A DNA stretch of 64,000 nucleotides from UBA7692 sp964650845 (GTDB lineage Bacteria; Bacteroidota; Bacteroidia; Chitinophagales; LD1), in contig CAZYXR010000004.1 in NCBI GenBank assembly GCA_964650845.1, forward strand, positions 11,281 to 75,280, in the 5' to 3' direction. The position numbers and the translations under genes were made by a program. Shown one piece after another: positions 22,633 through 31,440 of the stretch; within the stretch, counting starts at the first letter, position 1; the number at the start of each line of letters is the position of its first letter. The notes under the pieces were generated by a model. The model saw only the letters and a list, made by a program, of their open reading frames with translations. It was not told the DNA's origin and made no database searches.

Positions 22633-25518
22633 TTAAGCGGTTGCTTTTTGGGTCTTTTTCGGTTTCTCTTTTGTGAACAAGTTTGCTGTATATTTTTCAT
22701 ACAGTTCAAATAAAAACTCCATTCTGTTGGCTTCGGTTGTAAATGCTTGTGGTCTGTAAGCAAAGTCCACGGCTTTATCCAACTCGTTGTGTGCTTTTAC
22801 CAATGCAGGTGGCATGGTGAGCGGGTCGTAAAGATCAGCAAGTGAACTGTTAGGGAATGTTGCTCTGACATCCAGTACCTTTAGTGCTTTTTCTTCTATG
22901 GCTTTTACTTGCTTGTCTGTTGGTTGTTCGGGAAATGGATAATTGTTGTAAACCGCAGGTGAATAACTATAATCACTTTTTAATCTTCCACAAATGTATT
23001 TTACCCAAGACATATGCATATGACTCATTAAGATACCAAACAAATAAACTGTTGCGTTTGGAATAATTATAAGCTTTTCGTGAGCAATAATGTTTGGTTC
23101 TAAAAATGAAATTGGAATGTAATTTCTGTTTCCCGATGAAACCCGAGCCATAGCCAAATAATTCGTAGAGGGTTGTCTGTCTTGTGTGAAAAGCATTGGA
23201 TATTTTGCAAATTCTCTAACACTTGGTGTTGAACTTTTTAATCTTGCTTCTTTGACTTCTTCCAATCTTTTTAAAACCAATGGCATTTTTTTAAGTTCAT
23301 CTGGGAGACAATTTTTTAGCCACAAAACATAACGAATAGAATTGTTCAATAACTCTTCGCCTCCAATGAATGGTAAAATCCATTTTTTTGACAAGGGTTC
23401 GTTCTTTTCAAAATATTCTTTTTCATCAAGCGTTAAAATCAATCTTGTTCCGTCTGTTGGCTGACTTCCTTTAAACATTTCGGGGAATTGATGAATTGGT
23501 TTTGACCTTGATTCAATAAAAATTTCCTTTCCGTCAAACAAATAGGCATTGATGTTTTTTGCCTTTATTGCGTGTGCTTCGCCTTTGATATCATCATAAT
23601 CAAAAATGCGTTTTTCAGTTGTATCAAAATTAGCAAAGCCAACAATTACAACGTGAACACCTGCATTTCCTTTGGCTTCGTTATTCCATTTAAAAGTGCG
23701 GTGAGCAAAGTGAATTTTGATATTATATTGTACAAAAAGCTGTTCCCACAAAATAGCTGCTTGTTCGCCTTGTACGATTGAATTGGTAGAAACAAAAGCG
23801 ACTTTAATTTTTGTTCCTTGAATGTATTGTGCTGCTTTCAAATACCAAGCCGTAACATAATCTAAACGACCTGCTCGTTTTGCATCGCCAAAAACTCTTT
23901 CCATTCCCTTCTTTTGGGCTTCATTTCTCCATTGATGTCCAATAAAAGGCGGATTACCAATGATGTAATCGAACTTTTTTTCATAAGCTGTTTCGGGCTT
24001 TTTTCCTCTGTGAATTTCAACTGTTTCTGTTTGCACATTAACCGTTTTATACTCTGCCACAGGTTCTTCTACCAAATAAATGTTAGCATGTTTTGCAACT
24101 ACATTAATGGTGTTTACAGGGTTTAATAAACTTTGCCATTCTATTTCCAAAGCATCGCCATGAACAATTTTTGCAGCTTTTTTTAAAGGTAAACGCACAA
24201 AATATTGCCCAAACTCATTGCTGATTTGCATGTTCATTTGATGGTCAATAAGCCACATGGCAACTTGTGCAATTTGTGCCGGAAATTCTTCGTATTCAAT
24301 GCCGCACATCATATCTACATCCAGCCAAATAATTTCGCGCACATCTAAAAAACCTTGCCCGCTTTTATTCAATGTTCGCAAAATTTCAATTTCTAACAAA
24401 CGTAATTCTCGGTAAGTAATCACCAAGAAGTTTCCGCAACCACACGCAGGGTCAAGGAACTTGAGTGCGCTTAGTTTTTTATGAAATTCCGAGAGTTTGT
24501 TTTTGTTGTTTTTTACACCTTCAAATTCTTTCCAAAGGTCATCTAAAAAAAGCGGTTTAATGAGCTTTAAAATGTTGGATTCGCTGGTGTAGTGCGCACC
24601 TAAGTTTCTGCGTTCTTTTGGGTTCATTACGCTTTGAAACATGGAGCCAAAAATGGCGGGCGAAATTTTACTCCAGTCCATGTAGCAGCAATTCAGCAAT
24701 GCTTGTCGCATTTTGCTGTCGAAACTTGCCGTAGGTAAGTTTTCTTCAAACAATTTTCCATTCACATACGGAAAGTCGGCAAGTTGTTCGTCAAGATTTT
24801 TATAGCGATTTTCTTTTGGCGTGTTTAGCACTTGAAACAATTCTTGCAGTTTGGCGGCAAGGTCGCTTCCGTCTTCGCTGGTGCGTTGTTCAATGTATTC
24901 TTGAAATTGTTGCTTGTTGAAAATGGTGGTGTCTTCGGCAAAAAGCAAAAACAAAACACGCACCAAATAAACTTCTAACGGATGCCCTGTATAACCGATT
25001 TCTTCCAATCGGTCGTGCAGCTTGCCCATTAGTTCGGTCGCTTTTATATTGGCTGGGTCTTGCTCTTTGTATTGCTTTTTTTGATAACCCAATAAGTAGC
25101 CAAAGTGCTGAACGTTTTTTACAAGGTCGTTGAGTTGAAATTCTACTGTTGTGCCATCGCTAAGGTCGTAAAGCCTGAAGTTCTCAAAGTTTGAAACGAG
25201 GATGTATTTTGGAAGTTCGTGTTCTTTAAGACCGTGCGTATATTCAATGGCTTGTTCATAAGCTTTGTCAAGGTTTTTGCCCCGGCTTTTCATTTCTATT
25301 AAAACTGTTCCTTTCCAAAGCAGGTCAATGTAGCCGTCTTTGTCGTCCAATTTTTTTACTCTGTATTCAAAAGTTGAAACACGTTTGCTGCTAATGCCAA
25401 ACACATTAAAAAACTCAACTAAGAATGGCTTTGCATCTGCATCTTCGTTTGCAGTACCGGCCCATTCTTTCGAGAATTTTAATGCTCTGTCTTTTATTTC
25501 GTTCCAGCTTAATGTCAT
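22633..25518 (-). CDS. MmeI-type single-chain restriction-modification enzyme (type IIL)
   Basis: One 961-residue polypeptide combining nuclease, adenine-N6 methyltransferase and target recognition. The N-terminal PD-(D/E)xK nuclease has Asp65, Glu75 and Lys77 (DLLWKG then LIEMKS), the same D-x9-E-x-K spacing as MmeI. A helical connector (about 160-300) follows. The methyltransferase has SAM motif DPACGCGNFLV (356-366), GAHYTSESNILKLIKPLF before it, and catalytic NPPF at 522-525. The region after about 620 (including WILPFIGGEELLN) fits the specificity domain. All catalytic motifs are intact. It lies alone, antisense to bamA and 33 bp from its end, with no separate R, M or S genes. In this class the same specificity domain serves both activities, so host protection is by one-strand methylation. 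Confidence 0.9.
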   Translation of the reverse strand: MTLSWNEIKDRALKFSKEWAGTANEDADAKPFLVEFFNVFGISSKRVSTFEYRVKKLDDKDGYIDLLWKGTVLIEMKSRGKNLDKAYEQAIEYTHGLKEHELPKYILVSNFENFRLYDLSDGTTVEFQLNDLVKNVQHFGYLLGYQKKQYKEQDPANIKATELMGKLHDRLEEIGYTGHPLEVYLVRVLFLLFAEDTTIFNKQQFQEYIEQRTSEDGSDLAAKLQELFQVLNTPKENRYKNLDEQLADFPYVNGKLFEENLPTASFDSKMRQALLNCCYMDWSKISPAIFGSMFQSVMNPKERRNLGAHYTSESNILKLIKPLFLDDLWKEFEGVKNNKNKLSEFHKKLSALKFLDPACGCGNFLVITYRELRLLEIEILRTLNKSGQGFLDVREIIWLDVDMMCGIEYEEFPAQIAQVAMWLIDHQMNMQISNEFGQYFVRLPLKKAAKIVHGDALEIEWQSLLNPVNTINVVAKHANIYLVEEPVAEYKTVNVQTETVEIHRGKKPETAYEKKFDYIIGNPPFIGHQWRNEAQKKGMERVFGDAKRAGRLDYVTAWYLKAAQYIQGTKIKVAFVSTNSIVQGEQAAILWEQLFVQYNIKIHFAHRTFKWNNEAKGNAGVHVVIVGFANFDTTEKRIFDYDDIKGEAHAIKAKNINAYLFDGKEIFIESRSKPIHQFPEMFKGSQPTDGTRLILTLDEKEYFEKNEPLSKKWILPFIGGEELLNNSIRYVLWLKNCLPDELKKMPLVLKRLEEVKEARLKSSTPSVREFAKYPMLFTQDRQPSTNYLAMARVSSGNRNYIPISFLEPNIIAHEKLIIIPNATVYLFGILMSHMHMSWVKYICGRLKSDYSYSPAVYNNYPFPEQPTDKQVKAIEEKALKVLDVRATFPNSSLADLYDPLTMPPALVKAHNELDKAVDFAYRPQAFTTEANRMEFLFELYEKYTANLFTKEKPKKTQKATA

Positions 25519-25566
25519 TCTTTTTATTGTTTTCTATTAGTCGGTTGTGTGCTTACTTCATTTTTT

Positions 25567-26826
25567 TCAAGCATGTGCCGAAAGTATTGTGCCTTTGCAT
25601 TCGCCAAAGCCGATGCGCTTATTGCCCGATTGTGCAAAGGCGCGTAAAGTAACAGTGTCGCCATCTTCCAAATATTTGCGCACCGAACCATCCGAAAGTG
25701 TAATTGGTTTTTTGCCACCTTCGGTAATTTCTAAAAACGAGCCTAACGAATCGGGCGTTGGCCCGCTAATGGTGCCGCTGGCATACAAATCGCCCACTTT
25801 AATGTTGCAGCCATTTACTGTGTGATGCGCCAATTGTTGGCGCATACTCCAATACAAATATTTCATGTTGCTGCGCGAAACAATTGCCGAAGCCCCACTT
25901 GCTGTAGTAAGTTCCACTTCAAGTTGAATATCGAAATTGTTGTTTCCGCTTTGTTGAAGATAGGATAACACTTCGGGATCTTGAGTAGGCGTAGGTACTC
26001 TACAATCATTCAATGCTTCAATCGGCACTATCCAACACGAAGTTGTAGAGCCAAAATTTTTGCCTAAAAAAGGCCCCAGTGGCACGTATTCCCACTTTTG
26101 AATATCGCGCGCACTCCAATCGTTAAAAACAAGTAAACCGAAAATATAATCTTCGGCAGAAGCAGTTGTTACCGATTCGCCCAAAGCTGTTTCCTTGCCT
26201 ACAACAAATGCCATTTCCAGTTCAATATCTAAAGCCTTGCTTGCACCAAAAGAAGGTGCGGCAGCGTCATCGGTTTTTGTTTGCCCCTTTGGCCTGCGAA
26301 TAGGTGTGCCGCTAACAACAATTGAGGATGCGCGACCGTGGTAACCCACCGGAAGATGTTTCCAGTTTGGCAGCAACGGGTTATCGGGTCGAAACAGCTT
26401 GCCTACATTAGTGGCGTGTTCAATACTTGAATAAAAATCGGTATAGTTTGGCACATGAATGGGCAACAACATTTCGGCCTCGCTTTGCAAAACCAATGCT
26501 TCGTTTTTTAATGTATAATCATCGCGCAGTTCTGCATTGTCATTTGCAAGCAATTCTTGCAATCGGGCGCGTACCTTGTTGGTAGTTGGTTTACCCAATG
26601 CAATAAAATCGTTCAATGTAGCTTTTGAAAACACATCTATATCTTTCACTATGCCGCTGAATTTTCCGGCTGCCGCCAACACATTCAAGTCAATGATATG
26701 TTCGCCAATGGCAACACCTGCGCGTGGGCTTTTATTGGGCAGTTTAAAAATTCCATAAGGTAGATTGTAAATAGAAAAATCTGATTCGGCAGGCACTTCT
26801 ACCCAGCTTAATAGCACTTCGTTCAT
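25567..26826 (-). CDS. fahA: Fumarylacetoacetase
   Basis: FAH hydrolyses fumarylacetoacetate to fumarate and acetoacetate, the last step of tyrosine and homogentisate breakdown. The N-terminal SH3-like domain has NLPYGIFKL and then RAGVAIGEHIIDL. The metal-binding catalytic domain has DFYSSIEHATNVG (catalytic His and Asp), LDIELEMAFVVG (metal-binding Glu), NDWSARDIQKWEYVPLGPFLGKNF, and the C-terminal GTISGPTPDSLGSFLEI. Length (419) matches the eukaryote-like long family. It is a single gene here, with no hmgA or hpd adjacent, and sits 48 bp from the restriction enzyme's start on the same strand. It is divergent from the membrane protein at 26951. Confidence 0.94.
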   Translation of the reverse strand: MNEVLLSWVEVPAESDFSIYNLPYGIFKLPNKSPRAGVAIGEHIIDLNVLAAAGKFSGIVKDIDVFSKATLNDFIALGKPTTNKVRARLQELLANDNAELRDDYTLKNEALVLQSEAEMLLPIHVPNYTDFYSSIEHATNVGKLFRPDNPLLPNWKHLPVGYHGRASSIVVSGTPIRRPKGQTKTDDAAAPSFGASKALDIELEMAFVVGKETALGESVTTASAEDYIFGLLVFNDWSARDIQKWEYVPLGPFLGKNFGSTTSCWIVPIEALNDCRVPTPTQDPEVLSYLQQSGNNNFDIQLEVELTTASGASAIVSRSNMKYLYWSMRQQLAHHTVNGCNIKVGDLYASGTISGPTPDSLGSFLEITEGGKKPITLSDGSVRKYLEDGDTVTLRAFAQSGNKRIGFGECKGTILSAHA

Positions 26827-26950
26827 ATTTATTTTGGTTGTGTTTTGTGCTGTAAATAAAAGCGAAAAACATCAAGCATATCTGCTGTTCTTTTCACAAA
26901 TATTCTTGCTGCATTTTCATTATTGAGCAATTTGGTTTTTTCTTGTAGCA

Positions 26951-28042
26951 ATGTTGCAAGATGAAGTTATTGCTCCGCCAATAAAATGGAATCGAATATG
27001 GTTACCAGTATTGTTGAGCGCGGGAGTTTCATTCTATCTTATTTATTCCAATTTCAGCACCGAGGCACTTCATAAAATTGAGCTTTCGGGGCAGTTAGTA
27101 ACAGGTTTGTTTTTTGCCTTGATTACTGTTTTGCTACGCGACATCACTTATATGTTTCGCATCAAAACAATTACCGGCAATACTTTGAGTTGGTGGGTAA
27201 GTTTGCAAGTAATTTTACTGTGGGAGTTTGGCAGTGCTATCACGCCAGGTGCTGTTGGTGGTATTGCATTGGCATTGTTTATTTTGCGCAAAGAAGGCAT
27301 CAGCTATGGGCAAACAATTGCTACCATCATGCTTACAACTATTTTAGACAACTTAGCTTTTGTGTTGGTGTTTACTGGGCTTGTGGCATATTTTGGCACA
27401 AGCATGTTTGCCGTTGGTGCGCAGTGTGCCGATTTGGAAGGGCATCAGATTTTGTTGGGTTTACGCGCTATTTCGAAAGGTGCATGGATAGTTTACGGTG
27501 TGCAAATTGGCGCAACAGTTTTTCTGCTTTTGGGCTTGTTCATTAGCCCAAAGTTGGCAAAGCGGTTCTTTTATAAATTGGCATCGTGGCGCTTGCTGTC
27601 GCGCTTTCAAAACAGTTTGCAAAATTTGGGTAACGACTTGGTAGTTACTTCTGCCACATTTGCCAAACAGCCATTTTCGTTTTGGATAAAAATTATCGCC
27701 CTTACTTTAATAAGTTGGGTAAGCAGGTATGCATTAGCAAACGCTTTGATATTTGCCTTTGCAGATACAACATTAAACATGGGCGATATTTTTGCACGGC
27801 AATATGTATTGTGGTCGTTCCTTTTGCTGCCATCAACACCGGGTGCAAGCGGCTTGGCCGAGTTGAGTTTTATTGCCATGAACTGCGAGTTTATTCCGGC
27901 AGGCTTGTCGGCAACTGTTGCAACTGTTTGGCGGTTATACAATTACTATATCTACATCATACTTGGGGTTATAGTATTGCCAAAATGGTTGAAAAGGGTA
28001 ACTACAAAAGGAGCGACAATCAATACAAGTAAAACGCTGTAA
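26951..28042 (+). CDS. Lysylphosphatidylglycerol-synthase-type transmembrane protein (UPF0104)
   Basis: A 363-residue integral membrane protein with about eight helices. It belongs to the UPF0104 family, related to the flippase half of MprF. Family features are ITPGAVGGIALALFIL, ILDNLAFVLVF and the C-terminal SFLLLPSTPGASGLAEL followed by WRLYNYYIYIILGVIVLP. It lacks the soluble lysyl-transferase domain of MprF, so it cannot aminoacylate phosphatidylglycerol and more likely moves a lipid across the inner membrane. It abuts galE, which is convergent with it (stop codons adjacent at 28042/28043), so there is no room for a terminator between them. Confidence 0.82.
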   Translation: MLQDEVIAPPIKWNRIWLPVLLSAGVSFYLIYSNFSTEALHKIELSGQLVTGLFFALITVLLRDITYMFRIKTITGNTLSWWVSLQVILLWEFGSAITPGAVGGIALALFILRKEGISYGQTIATIMLTTILDNLAFVLVFTGLVAYFGTSMFAVGAQCADLEGHQILLGLRAISKGAWIVYGVQIGATVFLLLGLFISPKLAKRFFYKLASWRLLSRFQNSLQNLGNDLVVTSATFAKQPFSFWIKIIALTLISWVSRYALANALIFAFADTTLNMGDIFARQYVLWSFLLLPSTPGASGLAELSFIAMNCEFIPAGLSATVATVWRLYNYYIYIILGVIVLPKWLKRVTTKGATINTSKTL

Positions 28043-29056
28043 CTATCTATTGCGTTGCTCCCAAACCCATGCCGTGTGCATCATATCATCTAAACTGCGC
28101 GATGGATTCCAGCCTAAAAGTTGTTTTGCCTTATCGTTGTTGGCATAAATAGCAACTACATCACCTTCTCTGCGTGGTGCTTTGGTGTAGTTCAGTTTTG
28201 TGGCCGATACTCTTTCAAAAGATTCTATTGCTTCTAAGACCGTTACGCCATTGCCGGTACCAAGGTTGAATACTTCGCAGTTGCTTTTGCTTTTTTCGGC
28301 AATTGAAAATTGTAATGCTTTGGTATGCGCATTGGCAATATCCATTACATGAATGTAGTCGCGCACACAAGTGCCATCGCGTGTTGGGTAGTCGGTTCCA
28401 AACACACTAAAAGAAGAAAATTTACCTATGGCAAAACCTGTGATGCGCGGCACCACAGCAGTTACTACTACGGTTGGGTTTTCGCCTATCAAGCCACTTT
28501 CGTGCGCACCCACGGGATTAAAATAACGCAGCAGAATATACTTATTTGCCGAAACTTTAGCTTGGGCTTTAATGATTTCTTCACCAATTTGTTTGGTGTG
28601 TGCATAAGGGCTTTCGGCTTGTTGAAAAGCGGTGGCTTCGGTAACGGGCAAGTCGGTAGCATTGCCATAAACCGAACAAGACGAAGAAAACACAAAATGC
28701 TTAACTCCATACGCTTCGGTAAGGCGCAAAAGATTGGTGAGCGAAGTAAGGTTGTTGTGGTAATAGGCTAAAGGTTTTTCAACCGACTCGGGCACACTTT
28801 TAAAAGCAGCAAAATGAATAACTCCGGTAAAATTATTTTCATCAAATACTTTTTTCACGGCATCGAAATCGCATAAATCTATTGCATAGTTGGTGATGCT
28901 TTTACCTACAATTTTTGAAACCGATTGCATGGTTTGGGGTTGCGAGTTGCTGCAATTATCAATACTTACAACATCAAATCCGTTTTCTACTAAGTCAATA
29001 ACTGTGTGTGAACCTATGTAGCCGCAGCCACCTGTTACTAATATTTTTGCTTGCAT
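28043..29056 (-). CDS. galE: UDP-glucose 4-epimerase
   Basis: GalE interconverts UDP-glucose and UDP-galactose with bound NAD, feeding galactose use and surface polysaccharides. The Rossmann motif is VTGGCGYIGSHTV (residues 7-19). The catalytic Ser/Tyr/Lys are in VFSSSCSVYG and SPYAHTKQIGEEI, and RYFNPVGAHESGLIGE and RDGTCVRDYIHVMDIANAH are diagnostic. Length (337) is standard. A GCGCAAAGAAAG stretch upstream (minus strand: CTTTCTTTGCGC) is the same as that ahead of the RluB-type gene and probably is part of the promoter. The THUMP methyltransferase gene ends 31 bp upstream on the same strand. Confidence 0.95.
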   Translation of the reverse strand: MQAKILVTGGCGYIGSHTVIDLVENGFDVVSIDNCSNSQPQTMQSVSKIVGKSITNYAIDLCDFDAVKKVFDENNFTGVIHFAAFKSVPESVEKPLAYYHNNLTSLTNLLRLTEAYGVKHFVFSSSCSVYGNATDLPVTEATAFQQAESPYAHTKQIGEEIIKAQAKVSANKYILLRYFNPVGAHESGLIGENPTVVVTAVVPRITGFAIGKFSSFSVFGTDYPTRDGTCVRDYIHVMDIANAHTKALQFSIAEKSKSNCEVFNLGTGNGVTVLEAIESFERVSATKLNYTKAPRREGDVVAIYANNDKAKQLLGWNPSRSLDDMMHTAWVWEQRNR

Positions 29057-29087
29057 TTTTTTCTTTATTGGGTGCGCAAAGAAAGAA

Positions 29088-30305
29088 TTATTCAGCTATG
29101 GGTTTTGCTTGAATTTTGTGTAGTTTTTTTGTGCCGTCATAAATGCTGAATTTCAAGAATTTACATTCTAACTGACCATTATAAACGGTGATTTTGCGCG
29201 TAGGGCGCAAGCCTATGTTTTTTATAGCATCCATGTTTGAACTGATGAGCCAACAGTCGAACCCCTTGTAGTTTTGCTTAAAAGTGTCGCCTACTGCTTT
29301 ATACAACTCATTGATGTCTTCTTTATCCATGCGCTCGCCATAAGGTGGGTTCATTACCAGCACCGGGTTGCCTTTTACGGGTGGCGGCTCGGAGGTTAAA
29401 AAATCGGCACAGCGAATTTTTATCATATCGTCTGTTTTAGAACGCTTTACATTTTCTTTTGCTTTGCGAGCCACATGTGGCGAAAGCTCAATGCCATACA
29501 ACGCAATATCATTGGATGAAATTTTTTCTACCGCAGCATCAAATATTTTTTGCCAAAGCACGGTATCGAAACCAAGAACCTTGTGCCAGTTCATAAAACC
29601 AAAATGTTCGCGGTGGTATCCGGCAGGAATGTTTGCCGCCAGCATTGCAGTTTCAATTAAAATTGTTGCCGAGCCACACATTGGATCTAAAAATGTGCTC
29701 TTGCCATCCCAGCCCGAAAGCTGTACCAAGCCTGCCGCCAACACTTCGTTGATAGGTGCAAGATTTGTTTTGTCGCGGTAGCCGCGTTTATGCAGCGAGT
29801 CGCCCGAACTGTCTAATGCAAGGGTGCACTTATTGCCCGAAACGTGCAGATGAATGCGCAGTGTAGGGTTGTCTAAATCTACCGATGGGCGCTCGCCAAA
29901 TTTTTCGCGAAATCTATCGGCAATACCATCTTTTGTTTTTTGCGAAATAAATTGCGAATGGTTAAAAACATCTGTATTCAATACCGTGTCGATGGCTATG
30001 GTATCATTTTTATCAATCAGTTTTTCCCACTCTATGGCTTTGATTTTTTGATACAAAGATTCTTCGTTTGCTACATCAAAAGTGGCATACTGCACAAGCA
30101 CCCGCAGGGCGGTACGCAGCATCAAATTGGCTTTATACATCACCCCGATGTTGCCTTCAAAACTAACTGCACGCGTGTGTTTTTCTACATTTTCGGCACC
30201 CAGTTTTGAAAGTTCAGCGGCACACAATTCTTCTAACCCAAAAATGGTTTTGGCTACCATTTTAAAATTAGTAGAAGCACCTCCGGATAATGGAAACAAA
30301 TTCAT
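29088..30305 (-). CDS. THUMP-domain class I RNA methyltransferase (RlmL N-half-like)
   Basis: A 405-residue SAM-dependent RNA methyltransferase. The THUMP RNA-binding domain covers about residues 15-175 (MVAKTIFGLEELCAAEL; IAIDTVLNTDVFNHSQFISQ). The Rossmann domain follows, with TFLDPMCGSATILIE as motif I and MNPPYGERM as the catalytic NPPY. This is the guanine-N2 arrangement seen in the N-terminal half of E. coli RlmL; the C-terminal RlmK half is absent, as is usual in Bacteroidota. The likely product is an N2-methylguanosine in 23S rRNA. aroC follows upstream on the same strand, 43 bp away. Confidence 0.85.
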   Translation of the reverse strand: MNLFPLSGGASTNFKMVAKTIFGLEELCAAELSKLGAENVEKHTRAVSFEGNIGVMYKANLMLRTALRVLVQYATFDVANEESLYQKIKAIEWEKLIDKNDTIAIDTVLNTDVFNHSQFISQKTKDGIADRFREKFGERPSVDLDNPTLRIHLHVSGNKCTLALDSSGDSLHKRGYRDKTNLAPINEVLAAGLVQLSGWDGKSTFLDPMCGSATILIETAMLAANIPAGYHREHFGFMNWHKVLGFDTVLWQKIFDAAVEKISSNDIALYGIELSPHVARKAKENVKRSKTDDMIKIRCADFLTSEPPPVKGNPVLVMNPPYGERMDKEDINELYKAVGDTFKQNYKGFDCWLISSNMDAIKNIGLRPTRKITVYNGQLECKFLKFSIYDGTKKLHKIQAKPIAE

Positions 30306-30348
30306 GCTGCAATGTTAAGCTAAAGCTGTTAGAGCCGCGAAACAGAAA

Positions 30349-31428
30349 TTACAATTTAGACAACCTATTGCGCAATAGCATATCTGCCAGCACCAAGGCT
30401 GCCATAGCTTCAACTATGGGAACTGCACGTGGCACCACACAAGGGTCGTGGCGACCTTTGTTTTCTAAAATAATCTCGTTACCGCTATCATCTACCGATT
30501 GTTGTGGCAGCATGATGGTAGCTACGGGTTTGAATGCAACATTAAAATAAACATCCATGCCGTTGCTTATGCCGCCTTGAATGCCGCCCGAATAGTTTGT
30601 AATGGTACTTATGTTTTTACTTTGGTTCACAAACACATCGTTGTGGTCGCTGCCCTTCATGGTTGCTGCGGCAAATCCGCTGCCATATTCAAAACCTTTT
30701 ACGGCATTGATACTGAGCATTGCCTTTGCTAACTCTGCTTGAAGCTTATCGAAAACCGGTTCGCCCAAACCCGCAGGTACACCTTGCGCCACACAGCACA
30801 CTATGCCACCAAGTGTGTCGCCATTTGCGCGTGCGTCTTGAATGGCTTTAATCATTTTGTTTGCGGTAGCAGCATCGGGGCAGCGCACAATATTAGCTTC
30901 GGTTTCTGCAAGGTTTAGCTCGCTGTAAAGTTTATCTGTTTTTATATTGCTAACCTGCGACACAAATGCCGAAACAGTAATGCCATAATGCTGCAATAGC
31001 AATTTGGCAATAGCCCCGGCAGCAACCCTTGCTGCAGTTTCGCGGGCACTGCTTCTACCGCCCCCGCGGTGGTCACGGTGGCCAAATTTTTGTTGCCAAG
31101 TATAGTCGGCATGCGATGGCCGAAAGGCGTGTTTTAAATGGTCGTAATCTTCGGGCTTGCTGTCTTTGTTGCTGATGGCGAGCGCAATGGGTGTGCCAAG
31201 CGAAAAGCCCTCGTACACACCACTCAATATTTGCACTGTATCGTCTTCGCTGCGCTGTGTGGTAATGGCAGATTGCCCGGGCTTGCGCCTGTCCATTTCA
31301 TGCTGAATGAAATCTATGTCAATCTTTAATCCTGCTGGACAGCCGTCAATAACAACACCAATGGCTTTGCCGTGACTTTCGCCAAAAGTGGTGATGCTGA
31401 AAAGTTTGCCAAAGGTGTTTGCCGACAT
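30349..31428 (-). CDS. aroC: Chorismate synthase
   Basis: AroC makes chorismate from EPSP with reduced FMN, the last step of the shikimate pathway. All three signatures are there: GESHGKAIGVVIDGCPAG near the N-terminus (residues 17-34), HRGGGRSSARETAARVAAGA in the middle, and SDHNDVFVN with NGMDVYFNVAFKP and HDPCVVPRAVPIVEAMAALVL at the end. Length (359) is normal. It sits 12 bp downstream of the DUF4139 gene's stop side and belongs to the same minus-strand run as the THUMP methyltransferase and galE. Confidence 0.96.
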   Translation of the reverse strand: MSANTFGKLFSITTFGESHGKAIGVVIDGCPAGLKIDIDFIQHEMDRRKPGQSAITTQRSEDDTVQILSGVYEGFSLGTPIALAISNKDSKPEDYDHLKHAFRPSHADYTWQQKFGHRDHRGGGRSSARETAARVAAGAIAKLLLQHYGITVSAFVSQVSNIKTDKLYSELNLAETEANIVRCPDAATANKMIKAIQDARANGDTLGGIVCCVAQGVPAGLGEPVFDKLQAELAKAMLSINAVKGFEYGSGFAAATMKGSDHNDVFVNQSKNISTITNYSGGIQGGISNGMDVYFNVAFKPVATIMLPQQSVDDSGNEIILENKGRHDPCVVPRAVPIVEAMAALVLADMLLRNRLSKL

Positions 31429-31440
31429 GGTGCTTAACTT

